Below are positions 16,608-25,905 of a stretch of 64,000 nucleotides of DNA, piece after piece. The DNA is from Sulfurospirillaceae bacterium. Lineage in GTDB: Bacteria > Campylobacterota > Campylobacteria > Campylobacterales > Sulfurospirillaceae. The DNA is taken from positions 62,001 to 126,000 of the forward strand of contig JAQUWL010000002.1 of assembly GCA_028692875.1 (NCBI GenBank). Reading direction: 5' to 3'. The notes under the pieces are model-generated. The model worked only from the letters and a program-made list of their open reading frames with translations, had not been told where the DNA came from and ran no database searches. Within the stretch, counting starts at the first letter, position 1. Every line of letters begins with the position of its first letter. The translations under genes were made by a program, and so were the position numbers.

Positions 16608-17330
16608 TCAAAAATTCCAAACGATATTAGAGATTTTATCGAAAATTTCCTTATCTTTGCTTACGAGAAAAATATCATCTTTTTTTATACAAAAGAGATT
16701 CTCACACATATATTCTCCTGCGCTAATGTCGTAAATTCTAGTTTTTCCCTCATAAAGCACAAAAGAGACATCATGTGCATAAGCCAAAGATAGAGCAAAA
16801 GCACCAGGAGAGCGATACTTTACCTGTGCATTTTTCAACTTAGTAGCAACATCTTTGGAGCAATAAGAACGCTCAAAAATACCAACTTTTGCACCTTTGT
16901 TGATACAAACATCACGGTACTTTTGCTTACCCAAAAAACCTCTTGTGAAACTATATCCATCTTTGATAAAAATCTCCGCATTAGCAAGATTGACAATAAC
17001 AGCTTGAGTGCATTTTCCATTCTTCGTGTAAGCTACAGAAGTACCATAATAAGGGATGCCAGATACTAGATTTTCGCTACCATCTATCGGGTCAATAATA
17101 ATCAAGGCATCTTCTTCGCCCTTGATTTCGCCCACCTCTTCAGAGATAATGGTGCCGTATTTTTGAAGATGTTTAATAAAAATATTCTCCGCCATAATAT
17201 CAATTCCAACACTTATATCCCCACCCGCACCTTTGCAAAAAGAGCGGTAAAACTCCTCTTGCAAACCGTTGGCTCTAAGTAGTAAATATATCTCTTTGTT
17301 AGCAGATATAACAGCGTTTATAAAATTCAC
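16608..17330 (-). CDS. Inositol-monophosphatase-family phosphatase
   Basis: 240 residues, GTG start with AAAAAGAG six bases upstream. Metal-binding motifs of the IMPase/CysQ/HisN family are present: EEVG near residue 57, IIDPIDGSEN near 78-86, and a C-terminal RIYDISAGEYM in place of the usual W-D-x-A-A-G. Possible substrates include inositol phosphate, histidinol phosphate, PAP or fructose-1,6-bisphosphate, and the sequence does not decide. It lies between accD and gltD on one strand, as in C. jejuni near the accD-like locus. Confidence 0.82.
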   Translation of the reverse strand: MNFINAVISANKEIYLLLRANGLQEEFYRSFCKGAGGDISVGIDIMAENIFIKHLQKYGTIISEEVGEIKGEEDALIIIDPIDGSENLVSGIPYYGTSVAYTKNGKCTQAVIVNLANAEIFIKDGYSFTRGFLGKQKYRDVCINKGAKVGIFERSYCSKDVATKLKNAQVKYRSPGAFALSLAYAHDVSFVLYEGKTRIYDISAGEYMCENLFCIKKDDIFLVSKDKEIFDKISNIVWNF

Positions 17331-17342
17331 ATGTTGCTCTTT

Positions 17343-18725
17343 TTAGCCCAATAGGCTTTTGATAATAAAACCAGCCGCACACTTGCCATCTTGAGCTGCC
17401 GTAACTACGAGATCAGAGCCTCTTTGACAATCTCCTCCAGCATACACCCCAGACTTGCTTGTTTGATAATCTTCGCCGACAATAATCCCGCCCCACTTGT
17501 TAACTTCTATACCATTTTCTGCTAAAAAAGGTGGTTTACTAGCCGAAAAACCTAAGGCAAAAATAACTACATCCGCATCTACTCTAAAATCCCCACCCTT
17601 GACAATCTCCACACACTGTCTTCCAGAGGCATCTTTTGCTCCTAACACGGTACGCTGAACATCTATTCCAACGACTTGATTTTCACTATTTATCAACACC
17701 TCTTTTGGAGAAACATTGAAGATAAACTCAGCACCCTCTTCTATAGCATTTTTAAACTCTTTTTTACTTCCAGGCATATTGTATTTATCTCGTCTATACA
17801 AACAAGTAACACTCTTAGCACCCTCTCGGATGGAGCTTCTCAAACAGTCCATAGCCGTATCTCCACCGCCAATAACAACAACATTTTTATTTTTAACATC
17901 AAATTTTTTATCGTACGCTTCGCCAAAAAATTTCTTTTGGATGCTCCTTAGAAAATCTATAGCTAAAAATACCCCATTTGCATTTTCATTGTTTATTTTG
18001 GCCTTTTTTGAAACCTCTGAACCAATACCCAAAAAAACAGCATCGTGCGAGCTAGCTATATCGTCAAAAGAGATATCTTTGCCAACATCAACATTTACAT
18101 GTAACTTCATTCCGGCTTCCTGTAGCCATCCGATTCGTCTTGCAACTACATCTTTATCTAGCTTAAAACCAGGTATTCCGTACGTCAAAAGTCCGCCTGC
18201 TTTTGCTTGACGCTCATACATATCCACGCCAATTCCTGCACGCAAAATATATGTTGCAGCAGATAAACTAGCTGGGCCCGAGCCAATAATAGCAACTCTT
18301 TTCTTACTTAAAACGCCAGGAAATTCTGGCTTTAACCCCTTTTTAAATCCCTCTTCAGAGATAAAAATCTCAATTGCACCGATGGTTATAGCTCCATAAC
18401 CATCGTTTAGCGTACAATCTCCCTCACAAAGTCTATCTTGCGGGCAAATCCTTCCTGTAATCTCCGGAAAAGGATTGCTCTCGTTTGATAATTTAAAAGA
18501 TAATTCTCGCTTCATACTACTAGTTGTTCTTAGCCAATAGGGTATATAGTTGTGCAAAGGGCATTTGCTGTGGCAAAATGGATCGCCACACTGAACACAC
18601 CTATCCGCTTGCAAAGAGGCTTCCTCTTTTGTAAAAATCTCGTATATCTCTTTAAAATCTTTAATTCTATCACCACTAGAGCGCTTTTTTGGCCCCATCC
18701 TATCGATATTGATAAAATTTTGCAT
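17343..18725 (-). CDS. gltD: Glutamate synthase small subunit
   Basis: 460 residues. Passes electrons from NAD(P)H through FAD and [4Fe-4S] centres to GltB. N-terminal cysteines CVQCGDPFCHSKCPLHN and CPQDRLCEGDC are the iron-sulfur ligands. Two dinucleotide folds follow: IIGSGPASLSAATYILRAG for FAD and VVIGGGDTAMDCLRSSI for NAD(P)H. GDCQRGSDLVVTAAQDGK closes the FAD site. One base separates it from gltB, so both are in one operon that would assimilate ammonia with glutamine synthetase encoded elsewhere. Confidence 0.96.
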   Translation of the reverse strand: MQNFINIDRMGPKKRSSGDRIKDFKEIYEIFTKEEASLQADRCVQCGDPFCHSKCPLHNYIPYWLRTTSSMKRELSFKLSNESNPFPEITGRICPQDRLCEGDCTLNDGYGAITIGAIEIFISEEGFKKGLKPEFPGVLSKKRVAIIGSGPASLSAATYILRAGIGVDMYERQAKAGGLLTYGIPGFKLDKDVVARRIGWLQEAGMKLHVNVDVGKDISFDDIASSHDAVFLGIGSEVSKKAKINNENANGVFLAIDFLRSIQKKFFGEAYDKKFDVKNKNVVVIGGGDTAMDCLRSSIREGAKSVTCLYRRDKYNMPGSKKEFKNAIEEGAEFIFNVSPKEVLINSENQVVGIDVQRTVLGAKDASGRQCVEIVKGGDFRVDADVVIFALGFSASKPPFLAENGIEVNKWGGIIVGEDYQTSKSGVYAGGDCQRGSDLVVTAAQDGKCAAGFIIKSLLG

Positions 18726-18726
18726 A

Positions 18727-21700
18727 TTAGTCTCCTTCTCCCGGATTTAATGGCAATTTTGTCATATCTTTAGGCCTAATCATCCAAAAATCCCTAACCA
18801 CATGACGGAAATTTTCCAATATATTGATGGCTTTAACACTTGATGTCTCGTTTATATGCGTTCTAATATATCGCTTCAAAAAGTGTCTTGCTTCATCGCC
18901 CTCGTCCGTATCTATACGTGTTGCCACAACAAGCTCTTGATTTAACTTATCGATAAAATCTCTATTTTCATCGTAAACAAAGGCGATACCACCTGTCATA
19001 CCCGCACCAAAATTTACGCCAGTATTTCCAAGTATGATTACCACGCCACCTGTCATATACTCACAAGCATGGTCTCCGGTTCCCTCAACAACCGCAGTGG
19101 CACCAGAGTTTCTAACACAAAAACGCTCTCCAACGTTACCCGCAACATAGAACTTTCCGCCAGTAGCACCATAAAGACAAGTATTTCCTGCACAAGAAAA
19201 TCCTCTACCTTGATATTGTGGAGTGATAATGATTTTGCCACCATTCATACCTTTACCAACATAATCATTGGCAGTTCCCTTAACTTTAATCGTAATGCCA
19301 TTAACTAAAAATGCTCCCAAAGATTGACCTGCAACACCTGTTAGCTTAAAGGATATACTGTCATCGCTAAGCCCTTTATTGCCGTAATATTTAGCAATCT
19401 CACCACTAATTAGCGTTCCAAAACTTCGATTTGTATTACATATTTGTTTTTCAACAACAATCTTCTCTTCAGGATTTTCGATAACTTTGTAGATATTTTT
19501 TAATATACCTTTTTCAAACTCGTTTTTATCAAAAGGATTATTTGGGGTACCTTTGTGCGTATTTGGACCCTCAAGCCTCATCAGAACAGAAGAGAAGTCA
19601 AACTTGTTGGCAAATTCATCATCTACTACTTTCAATAAATCCGAACGCCCAATAATGTCTTCCATCTTCTTGTATCCCAAAGATGCAAGAATCTCTCTTA
19701 CATCTTCAGCCAAAAGAGTAAAGAAATTTACTAGCTTATCTACAGTTCCTACAAAATGCTCCCTAAGTCTCTCATCCTGCGTTGCCACACCCATCGAGCA
19801 ACAATTAAGATGGCAAACTCTCAAAACCTTACATCCAATAATAGTTAAAGAAAGCGTTCCAAATGCATAACTTTCAGCACCCAAAAGGGCTGCTTTAACG
19901 ATATCCAAACCAGTCTTTAGACCGCCGTCTGTCTGAAGATGAACACTGTCTCTTAAATGGTTTGCTTTGAGTGCATTGTGTGCTTCGCTAAGCCCTAATT
20001 CCCAAGGATTTCCCGCAAATTTAATCGACGTTAGTGGAGCCGCACCCGTCCCTCCATCGCCTCCTGAGATAATAATTTTATCCGCATACGCTTTAGCAAC
20101 ACCCGCTGCAATCGTTCCAACCCCTGCTGTGGAAACCAATTTCACCGTAATAATCGCATCAGGATTAATCTGCTTCATATCAAAAATAAGTTGCGCCAAA
20201 TCCTCAATCGAGTAAATATCGTGGTGTGGCGGAGGAGAAATCAGTGTCACACCCGGAATGGTATAACGAAGACTGGCAATGAGTGGTGTCACCTTATGCC
20301 CTGGAAGCTGTCCACCTTCCCCTGGTTTTGCCCCTTGTGCCACTTTGATTTGAATCTCAGTAGCGGAGCGTAAATACTCAGGCGTTACACCAAAACGACC
20401 CGATGCAATCTGTTTAATTTTAGAGTTTTTATGAGTTTTAAGACGCTCTGGTGACTCTCCGCCCTCTCCGCAGTTTGACATACCACCTATTTTATTCATA
20501 GCTTCCGCTAAAGCCTCATGAGCCTCTGGAGAGATTGAGCCCAAACTCATCGCCGCAGTTGCAAAGCGTTTAAAAATTTGCTCTTTAGACTCCACCTTAT
20601 CAATTGATATAGGCTCCTTGTCTGAGCTAAGCTCAAAAAAGTCTCGAACCATCTTAAGCCCTCTTTTGTTAATCAAAGAGGTTAATTCTTGAAAATCCTT
20701 ACGCTCTCCAGTTGTTGACGCTTTATGAATTGCATGTACCACAGAAGGACCATAATCATGATACTCTGAACCATCAATGTGCTTATAAAAACCGCCTATC
20801 TCAAGTGGAAATAATTTTTTTGCAGAATCCAAATCAAAAGCATTGTTGTGATTTTTAACAACCCTCTCTTCAATATCTTCATATCCAAGACCTGGCACCA
20901 AAGAGTAGGCATCGGAAAAACACTCTTTAACAACATCTTTGGATAGCCCTATTACATCAAAGAGTGAAGAGTTTCTATAGGAGGCGATTGTGGATATTCC
21001 CATTTTAGACATAATTTTTAGTAAGCCTTGATTTATAGCATGATGAACGTTCTTTAAACTTGTTTTTGTCGAATATGCTCCAAGTTCATTTTTTTTGCAC
21101 TCGTCCAAAACAGTTGCATATAACATGTAAGGATATATCGCACTTGCACCAAACCCTATCATGCATGCACAAGAGTGAGAATCCAAAGCCTCTCCTGATA
21201 TAGATATGATGGAGACTTGTGAGCGTATCTTCTCCTCCAAAAGTACTTGATTTACTCTGCCTAAAACCATTAACATGGGGATGGGCTTAAACTTTGAATT
21301 CATTCCCCTGTCGTCCAAAAATACTATCTTAATATTATCATTTTTAACAGCCTCAACAATATCATATACCAAATCTTCCAAGCTGCCCTTTAGGTTGTCT
21401 TCAAAAAGAGTTGAAAATGTTCTATTTTTGTACTCTGGCTTGTAGCGTGGCTTGCTCTTTTCTCCGAACGACATAAGTACTTCAAGTTTTTCTTGCATAA
21501 AAATAGGAGATATGGATTTGATTCTTGCAGAGTGCTCCTCATTCTCATCTAAAATATTACGTATTTCGCCAAATCCTGTATTGAGACTCATAACTACTTT
21601 TTCACGAATAGAGTCAATCGGTGGATTTGTAACTTGTGCAAACTTTTGTTTAAAATAGTCACTAAAATTTCTCTGTACCTTACTAAATGCCGCGACAGGA

Positions 21701-23151
21701 GTGTCATCTCCCATGGAACCAGTGCCCTCTTTGCCATCTTTCATCATAGGCTCAAGCACTATATTTTTATACTCTTGCGTAATATTAAAAAATCTCTGTT
21801 CCAACTCAAGCAACGAGCGAGCATAATCGCCGGTCTTCACAAAAGGCACTTCTATAAACTCTTGAAGGTAAACTAAATTCTTATTAAGCCACTCGGTATA
21901 GGTATTTGAGTGTTTGAGATAGTCGTTAATGTCGTCATTTTTCATAATTTTGCCAAACTTCAAATCAACACCAACCATCTCGCCACTTTGCAACCTACCA
22001 CGCTCAAGAATATTCTCTTCGTCAATATCTAACACTCCATATTCGCTTGATATGATTATTCTGTCATCTTTTGTAATAATAAATTTAGCAGGTCTCAAGC
22101 CATTTCTGTCCAAAACACACCCAACATATCGCCCATCTGTAAAAGAGACAGCAGCAGGACCATCCCATGGTTCAAAGTTAATACTAGAATACTCATAAAA
22201 GGCTCTTAACTCCGAATCAATATGAGGAGCATTTTGCCAAGGGGCTGGAATCAAGGAGCGAACAGCTTTAAAAAAATCAAACCCATTGGCAATCATAAAC
22301 TCAAACATATTGTCCAAGCTTGCACTATCACTCACGTCAGAGTTGGTAATAGGAAACAGTTTTTGTAGCTCGTCTTCTGAAAAAATAGTGCTTTTAACCA
22401 CTTCGCTTTTGATTTTTGCTTGAAATCTATTGGCTGAAATTGAGTTAATCTCGCCATTATGAGCAAGTGTTCTAAAAGGCTGAGCTAATTTCCATTTTGG
22501 CAAAGTATTTGTGGAAAATCGTTGGTGAAAAAGTGCAAAAGAGGTTTTAAATTCATTGTCACACAAGTCCATATAAAAACTTTTGATATGCGTTGGCATA
22601 ACTAAGCCTTTATAGGAGATAACATGGCTTGAAAAAGAAGCAATATAAAAATCCAAATCACTCGCAAGTTTTTTCTCTATCTCTTTTCTCGCCAAATACA
22701 AAAGTGCGTCAAATCGTTTTGTTGCCACCAAAGATGACGAGGAGACAAAAATCTGAACTATCTGAGGAAGGGTATCAAGAGCTTGCTTTCCCAATGCCTT
22801 AATATCAATGGGAACTTCTCTATAAAGCAAAATTCTCAAATCATTTTGCTCACAAGTCTCTTCAAATATCTTGCGTTGTTTGTCGTTTTGCAAAAAAACC
22901 ATAGCAACAGCAAACTGTTTAGGCAAATCAACACCCAGTTTTTTAGCCTCTTGCTTCATAAATGAGACAGGCATGGAAAATAGCAATCCGCTACCATCCC
23001 CACTCTTGCCATCTGCTGCTATAGCACCTCTATGCATCATTCGCTCTAGTGCACAAATGGCATCTTCGGTATTACTGTGTGTAGGATTGTTTTTAATATT
23101 TGCGATAAGTCCGAAACCGCAGTTATCTTTAAAGCTGGTTATAAGATTCAT
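18727..23151 (-). CDS. gltB: Glutamate synthase large subunit
   Basis: 1474 residues, full length. An N-terminal glutamine amidotransferase would become active after removal of ten residues, exposing Cys11 (DNCGFG). The central FMN-binding synthase domain has GEGGESPERL, PGEGGQLPGHKV and a [3Fe-4S] site around residues 1106-1118 (CKVLRVCHLNCC). The C-terminal GXGXG beta helix includes GKGMNGGKIIITP and GATGGKFYVAGNVGERF. It makes two glutamates from glutamine and 2-oxoglutarate. AAGG precedes the ATG by seven bases. No TACATGTA occurs in its 4.4 kb. Confidence 0.97.
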   Translation of the reverse strand: MNLITSFKDNCGFGLIANIKNNPTHSNTEDAICALERMMHRGAIAADGKSGDGSGLLFSMPVSFMKQEAKKLGVDLPKQFAVAMVFLQNDKQRKIFEETCEQNDLRILLYREVPIDIKALGKQALDTLPQIVQIFVSSSSLVATKRFDALLYLARKEIEKKLASDLDFYIASFSSHVISYKGLVMPTHIKSFYMDLCDNEFKTSFALFHQRFSTNTLPKWKLAQPFRTLAHNGEINSISANRFQAKIKSEVVKSTIFSEDELQKLFPITNSDVSDSASLDNMFEFMIANGFDFFKAVRSLIPAPWQNAPHIDSELRAFYEYSSINFEPWDGPAAVSFTDGRYVGCVLDRNGLRPAKFIITKDDRIIISSEYGVLDIDEENILERGRLQSGEMVGVDLKFGKIMKNDDINDYLKHSNTYTEWLNKNLVYLQEFIEVPFVKTGDYARSLLELEQRFFNITQEYKNIVLEPMMKDGKEGTGSMGDDTPVAAFSKVQRNFSDYFKQKFAQVTNPPIDSIREKVVMSLNTGFGEIRNILDENEEHSARIKSISPIFMQEKLEVLMSFGEKSKPRYKPEYKNRTFSTLFEDNLKGSLEDLVYDIVEAVKNDNIKIVFLDDRGMNSKFKPIPMLMVLGRVNQVLLEEKIRSQVSIISISGEALDSHSCACMIGFGASAIYPYMLYATVLDECKKNELGAYSTKTSLKNVHHAINQGLLKIMSKMGISTIASYRNSSLFDVIGLSKDVVKECFSDAYSLVPGLGYEDIEERVVKNHNNAFDLDSAKKLFPLEIGGFYKHIDGSEYHDYGPSVVHAIHKASTTGERKDFQELTSLINKRGLKMVRDFFELSSDKEPISIDKVESKEQIFKRFATAAMSLGSISPEAHEALAEAMNKIGGMSNCGEGGESPERLKTHKNSKIKQIASGRFGVTPEYLRSATEIQIKVAQGAKPGEGGQLPGHKVTPLIASLRYTIPGVTLISPPPHHDIYSIEDLAQLIFDMKQINPDAIITVKLVSTAGVGTIAAGVAKAYADKIIISGGDGGTGAAPLTSIKFAGNPWELGLSEAHNALKANHLRDSVHLQTDGGLKTGLDIVKAALLGAESYAFGTLSLTIIGCKVLRVCHLNCCSMGVATQDERLREHFVGTVDKLVNFFTLLAEDVREILASLGYKKMEDIIGRSDLLKVVDDEFANKFDFSSVLMRLEGPNTHKGTPNNPFDKNEFEKGILKNIYKVIENPEEKIVVEKQICNTNRSFGTLISGEIAKYYGNKGLSDDSISFKLTGVAGQSLGAFLVNGITIKVKGTANDYVGKGMNGGKIIITPQYQGRGFSCAGNTCLYGATGGKFYVAGNVGERFCVRNSGATAVVEGTGDHACEYMTGGVVIILGNTGVNFGAGMTGGIAFVYDENRDFIDKLNQELVVATRIDTDEGDEARHFLKRYIRTHINETSSVKAINILENFRHVVRDFWMIRPKDMTKLPLNPGEGD

Positions 23152-23293
23152 GAAATAACCTTTGTTTAGATTTCTTAAAATGACCTATTTCTAAAGTCAA
23201 AATCGCTCGGATAATATAACAAAATAACTTATTTTATACTTAATAACCAAATAATGGGAAATGAATAAAAATTCATATCATAATAAATATTAA

Positions 23294-23334
23294 TTTACAA
23301 TTAATTATATATTTTTTATTTTACAATTAATTAT
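23294..23334. repeat. 15-base direct repeat in the gltB-recO intergenic region
   Basis: TTTACAATTAATTAT occurs at 23294-23308 and again at 23320-23334, 26 bases apart (about 2.5 helical turns), in the very AT-rich divergent region between gltB and recO. It could be a pair of operator sites, or simply low-complexity sequence. The rest of 23152-23377 shows only promoter-like elements. Confidence 0.35.
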
Positions 23335-23365
23335 TATAATTTATATTCATTTAATAATTTGTTGC

Positions 23366-23371
23366 TAAAAT
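23366..23371 (+). promoter_or_regulatory. Extended -10 immediately before recO
   Basis: TTGCTAAAAT has the TG-n-TAAAAT form of an extended -10 and ends six bases before the recO ATG. A transcript from it would begin at or next to the start codon. Another candidate -10, TATAAT, lies at 23335-23340. No Shine-Dalgarno sequence is visible before recO. Confidence 0.4.
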
Positions 23372-23377
23372 TGCCCG

Positions 23378-23995
23378 ATGCAAGGCTATATTATTAACAT
23401 CAACAGAGTAAAAGACGAAGATTTGATTGTAACCGTCTTAACATCAAACAGCATCAAAACACTGTATCGCTTTTACGGTGCACGGCACTCAACTATCAAT
23501 CTAGGCTACAAAATCGACTTTGAATCCCAGCACTCTTTAAAATCATCAATTTCACAACTAAGAAACATTCTTCATTTGGCAGAGCAGTGGAATAAAGATT
23601 TTAATCGTATGTATATTTGGCAGGCTTATGTAAGACTTTTTTACCTTCACCTAAAAGATATTGACACACTGGATAGTTTCTATTTTGACCTCTTGGAGAG
23701 CTCCTCTATGCTATGGGGCAAGCAAAATCCAAAGCGTGTCGCAATAGAATCTTATGTGAAACTACTTGAATACGAAGGAAGGATGCGTGATGATTTTATC
23801 TGTTTTGCCTGCGAAGAGGCTATTCAAGGGCGCGTTGCTCTACTAAGAGGCTTTCTTCCAATTCATCAATCATGTGCCAATATGGATGGCTATGACTTCT
23901 TACATGTAAGAGAATTGCTTGAAAACAAAAGCACGCTTCACATGGAGGAAAATGATGTGGATCGCCTATGGAAGACTATATTGCAAGGGCTATAA
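23378..23995 (+). CDS. recO: DNA recombination/repair protein RecO
   Basis: 205 residues, the short form seen in Campylobacterota. RecO anneals SSB-coated strands and helps load RecA at gaps. An OB-fold start (MQGYIININRVKDEDLIVTVLT, YRFYGARHS) is followed by a helical domain (LHLKDIDTLDSFYFDLL) and a cysteine-bearing region CFACEEAI...HQSC that could bind zinc. There is no ribosome-binding site before the ATG. One TACATGTA is inside. The converging gene downstream ends two bases away. Confidence 0.85.
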   Translation: MQGYIININRVKDEDLIVTVLTSNSIKTLYRFYGARHSTINLGYKIDFESQHSLKSSISQLRNILHLAEQWNKDFNRMYIWQAYVRLFYLHLKDIDTLDSFYFDLLESSSMLWGKQNPKRVAIESYVKLLEYEGRMRDDFICFACEEAIQGRVALLRGFLPIHQSCANMDGYDFLHVRELLENKSTLHMEENDVDRLWKTILQGL

Positions 23996-23996
23996 G

Positions 23997-24419
23997 CTAC
24001 TGCCCGATAATTTTCCAGCCAGTTCCATAGGGATTGTTCGGGCTATCTTCTTTGTATTTACTTCCAGCACCATAGGGGTTGTTTATACTATCTGGCGAAT
24101 ACTTATTTCCATATTTTCCGTAAGGATTGGATATGGATTCTGGGTCGTATTTATTGTTGCTAAGTTTTCCTCGATAGTTACCTTGCGAATCATAAAGCTT
24201 TGGAGCCTCTGTCGCATAAGGATTGTTTGGAGATTTATTGCTATATTTACTACCAAACTTTCCATAAGGATTATTGATGCTTTTTGAGTCGTATGGGTTT
24301 CCTGCTCCATATTGATTTTTGGTCGAATTTGGCGCATAAGGGTTTGTGCTTAAATTTCCCAAGTACTCCGCATACAAGCACGAAACACACAGTATAAAAA
24401 TAGATAGAACCCTACACAT
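23997..24419 (-). CDS. Secreted NPYG-repeat protein, function unknown
   Basis: 140 residues. A signal peptide (MCRVLSIFILCVSCLYA) is followed by about 120 residues rich in Asn, Tyr, Gly, Ser and Pro, made of repeats such as SINNPYGKFGSKYS, SPNNPYA, SISNPYGKYGNKYS and SINNPYGAGSKY. ATG 24419 is preceded by AAAGGAG six bases away; longer readings start inside ttcA. Similar repeats occur in small exported proteins of many bacteria, with no function known to me. Cysteines in the signal peptide do not form a clear lipobox. Confidence 0.75.
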   Translation of the reverse strand: MCRVLSIFILCVSCLYAEYLGNLSTNPYAPNSTKNQYGAGNPYDSKSINNPYGKFGSKYSNKSPNNPYATEAPKLYDSQGNYRGKLSNNKYDPESISNPYGKYGNKYSPDSINNPYGAGSKYKEDSPNNPYGTGWKIIGQ

Positions 24420-24438
24420 TGCCATCTCCTTTACAAAC

Positions 24439-25206
24439 CTAATCCAACTCTTCACAATCCAAATACTGCTCTTGACAAAAGCTAGATACATTTATATTTT
24501 CAAACGCTTTTTTCAACGACACAAAAAGTGCATTGTTTTCTTTTTCCATAGAAACCAACATCTCTTTTGTCTGTGCTCTTACTATTGGCATTTTAACATC
24601 AAACCGCATTGCAGGACAAGCCTCATCTCCAATAACTGGCATCCCAGCGTCTTTTGCACACTCTCTTAGCTGTCTCTCTCTTACATGTATTAGCGGACGA
24701 ATTACCCAAAGACCATTTTTCGCCTTGTAAATCGGCGGCATAGAGCGAAGAGCGCCATTGTAAGAAAAGTTCATAAAAAAACTCTCGACCGCATCATCAA
24801 GATGATGAGCGAGTGCAATTTTTTTGTAGCCTTTCTCTAGCGCATATGTATATAAAGCACCTCTTCTCATGCGCGAAAAAAAGCTACAAAAAGAGGAGTT
24901 ATGGCGGATTTTATCTTTTGCTAAATCAAAAATTTTTGTATCACAAATCTCATGATCTATGCCATGCTCTAGACAGTGCTCATGCAAAATTCGCAAATCT
25001 TCGCCCATACCATAAGCAATGGTAACTGCTTTAAACTCAAAATCAAATGGAGCCACACGCTGCATGTGTTTTAGAGTATGTGCCAATGTCAAAGAGTCCT
25101 TTCCGCCACTTAGTCCGAGCAATATCTTATCGCCCTCTTGAATGAGGTTATATCTAGCATTGGTTCTGCCAACAGTTCTTAAAAGTCTTTTACTGATTTC
25201 AATCAT
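24439..25206 (-). CDS. TtcA-like PP-loop ATPase with altered cysteine motif
   Basis: 255 residues of the TtcA/TilS N-type ATP pyrophosphatase family; TtcA thiolates C32 of tRNA using an [4Fe-4S] cluster. The PP-loop SGGKDS is at 33-38, and ALAHHLDDAVESFFMN and RRGALYTYA match the family. The usual C-x2-C before SRxRRG reads C107-S-F-F110 here, so one cluster ligand is missing; a later Cys is in DEACPAMR. Substrate may differ from that of classical TtcA. ATGA overlap with mtnN. Confidence 0.78.
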   Translation of the reverse strand: MIEISKRLLRTVGRTNARYNLIQEGDKILLGLSGGKDSLTLAHTLKHMQRVAPFDFEFKAVTIAYGMGEDLRILHEHCLEHGIDHEICDTKIFDLAKDKIRHNSSFCSFFSRMRRGALYTYALEKGYKKIALAHHLDDAVESFFMNFSYNGALRSMPPIYKAKNGLWVIRPLIHVRERQLRECAKDAGMPVIGDEACPAMRFDVKMPIVRAQTKEMLVSMEKENNALFVSLKKAFENINVSSFCQEQYLDCEELD

Positions 25207-25895
25207 GGTTGCATTTTATCCAACATTGAGATTACAAACTCTGCACTGATTTTAGCAGAGCTTTGCAAAAATTCATCAAAACTCATTCCCGCATCATGAT
25301 CCGCACCATCGCTGATTGCTCTTAGGATAAAAAATGGCACGTTTAGAGAGTCACAAACTACTGCAACAGAGGCACCTTCCATCTCAAGTGCATCAGCATC
25401 AAATGTTTTACCTATCCACTCTTTGCGTTCGCTATTACAGACAAACTGATCTCCTGTGGCAATAATTCCGCTTTTAAGAGCAATACCTTTTTCGCTGGCT
25501 ACTTGATACGCAATATCCCTAAGATTTTCATCACTTTCGACATAAACACTGCCCTCTGGCACATATCCAAAAGGGTGACCAAACGCACTAATATCCAGGT
25601 CATGTTGTGCCAATTTTGTCGCCACAATCAAATCTCCAATACCCAAATCACTGCTAATAGCCCCAGCAACTCCTGAAAAAAGAAGTTTTTGAGCTCCAAA
25701 TTTCTCAATCATAGTTGATGCCGTTAAAGAAGCATTGACTTTGCCTATCTTACTATACGCAATAATCAAATCCAACCCCTTATAGGAGGTTAAAAAATAT
25801 CTATTTTTTGCAAATTCTACAGTTTCGTATTTTCCAAAAAAAGCCAATAACGGCTCTATCTCCTCAACCATTGCACCCATAATTGCAATATTCAT
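25203..25895 (-). CDS. mtnN: 5'-methylthioadenosine/S-adenosylhomocysteine nucleosidase
   Basis: 230 residues of the Pfs/MTAN family. It removes adenine from methylthioadenosine, S-adenosylhomocysteine or, in this phylum, aminodeoxyfutalosine of menaquinone synthesis. Visible: MGAMVEEIEPLL at the start, LLFSGVAGAIS, FVCNSERKEW, ALEMEGASVAVVC for the ribose and RAISDGADHDAGMSFDEF with the catalytic aspartate. It lies in the fabD-CN hydrolase-mtnN-ttcA chain with overlaps or short gaps. Confidence 0.94.
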   Translation of the reverse strand: MNIAIMGAMVEEIEPLLAFFGKYETVEFAKNRYFLTSYKGLDLIIAYSKIGKVNASLTASTMIEKFGAQKLLFSGVAGAISSDLGIGDLIVATKLAQHDLDISAFGHPFGYVPEGSVYVESDENLRDIAYQVASEKGIALKSGIIATGDQFVCNSERKEWIGKTFDADALEMEGASVAVVCDSLNVPFFILRAISDGADHDAGMSFDEFLQSSAKISAEFVISMLDKMQP

Positions 25896-25905
25896 CTCTA
25901 TCCCT

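Noticed and set aside
23152-23377. Possible tRNA or small RNA gene in the longest intergenic region
   Set aside because: The stretch is very AT-rich with no cloverleaf, no terminator hairpin and no T-loop sequence.
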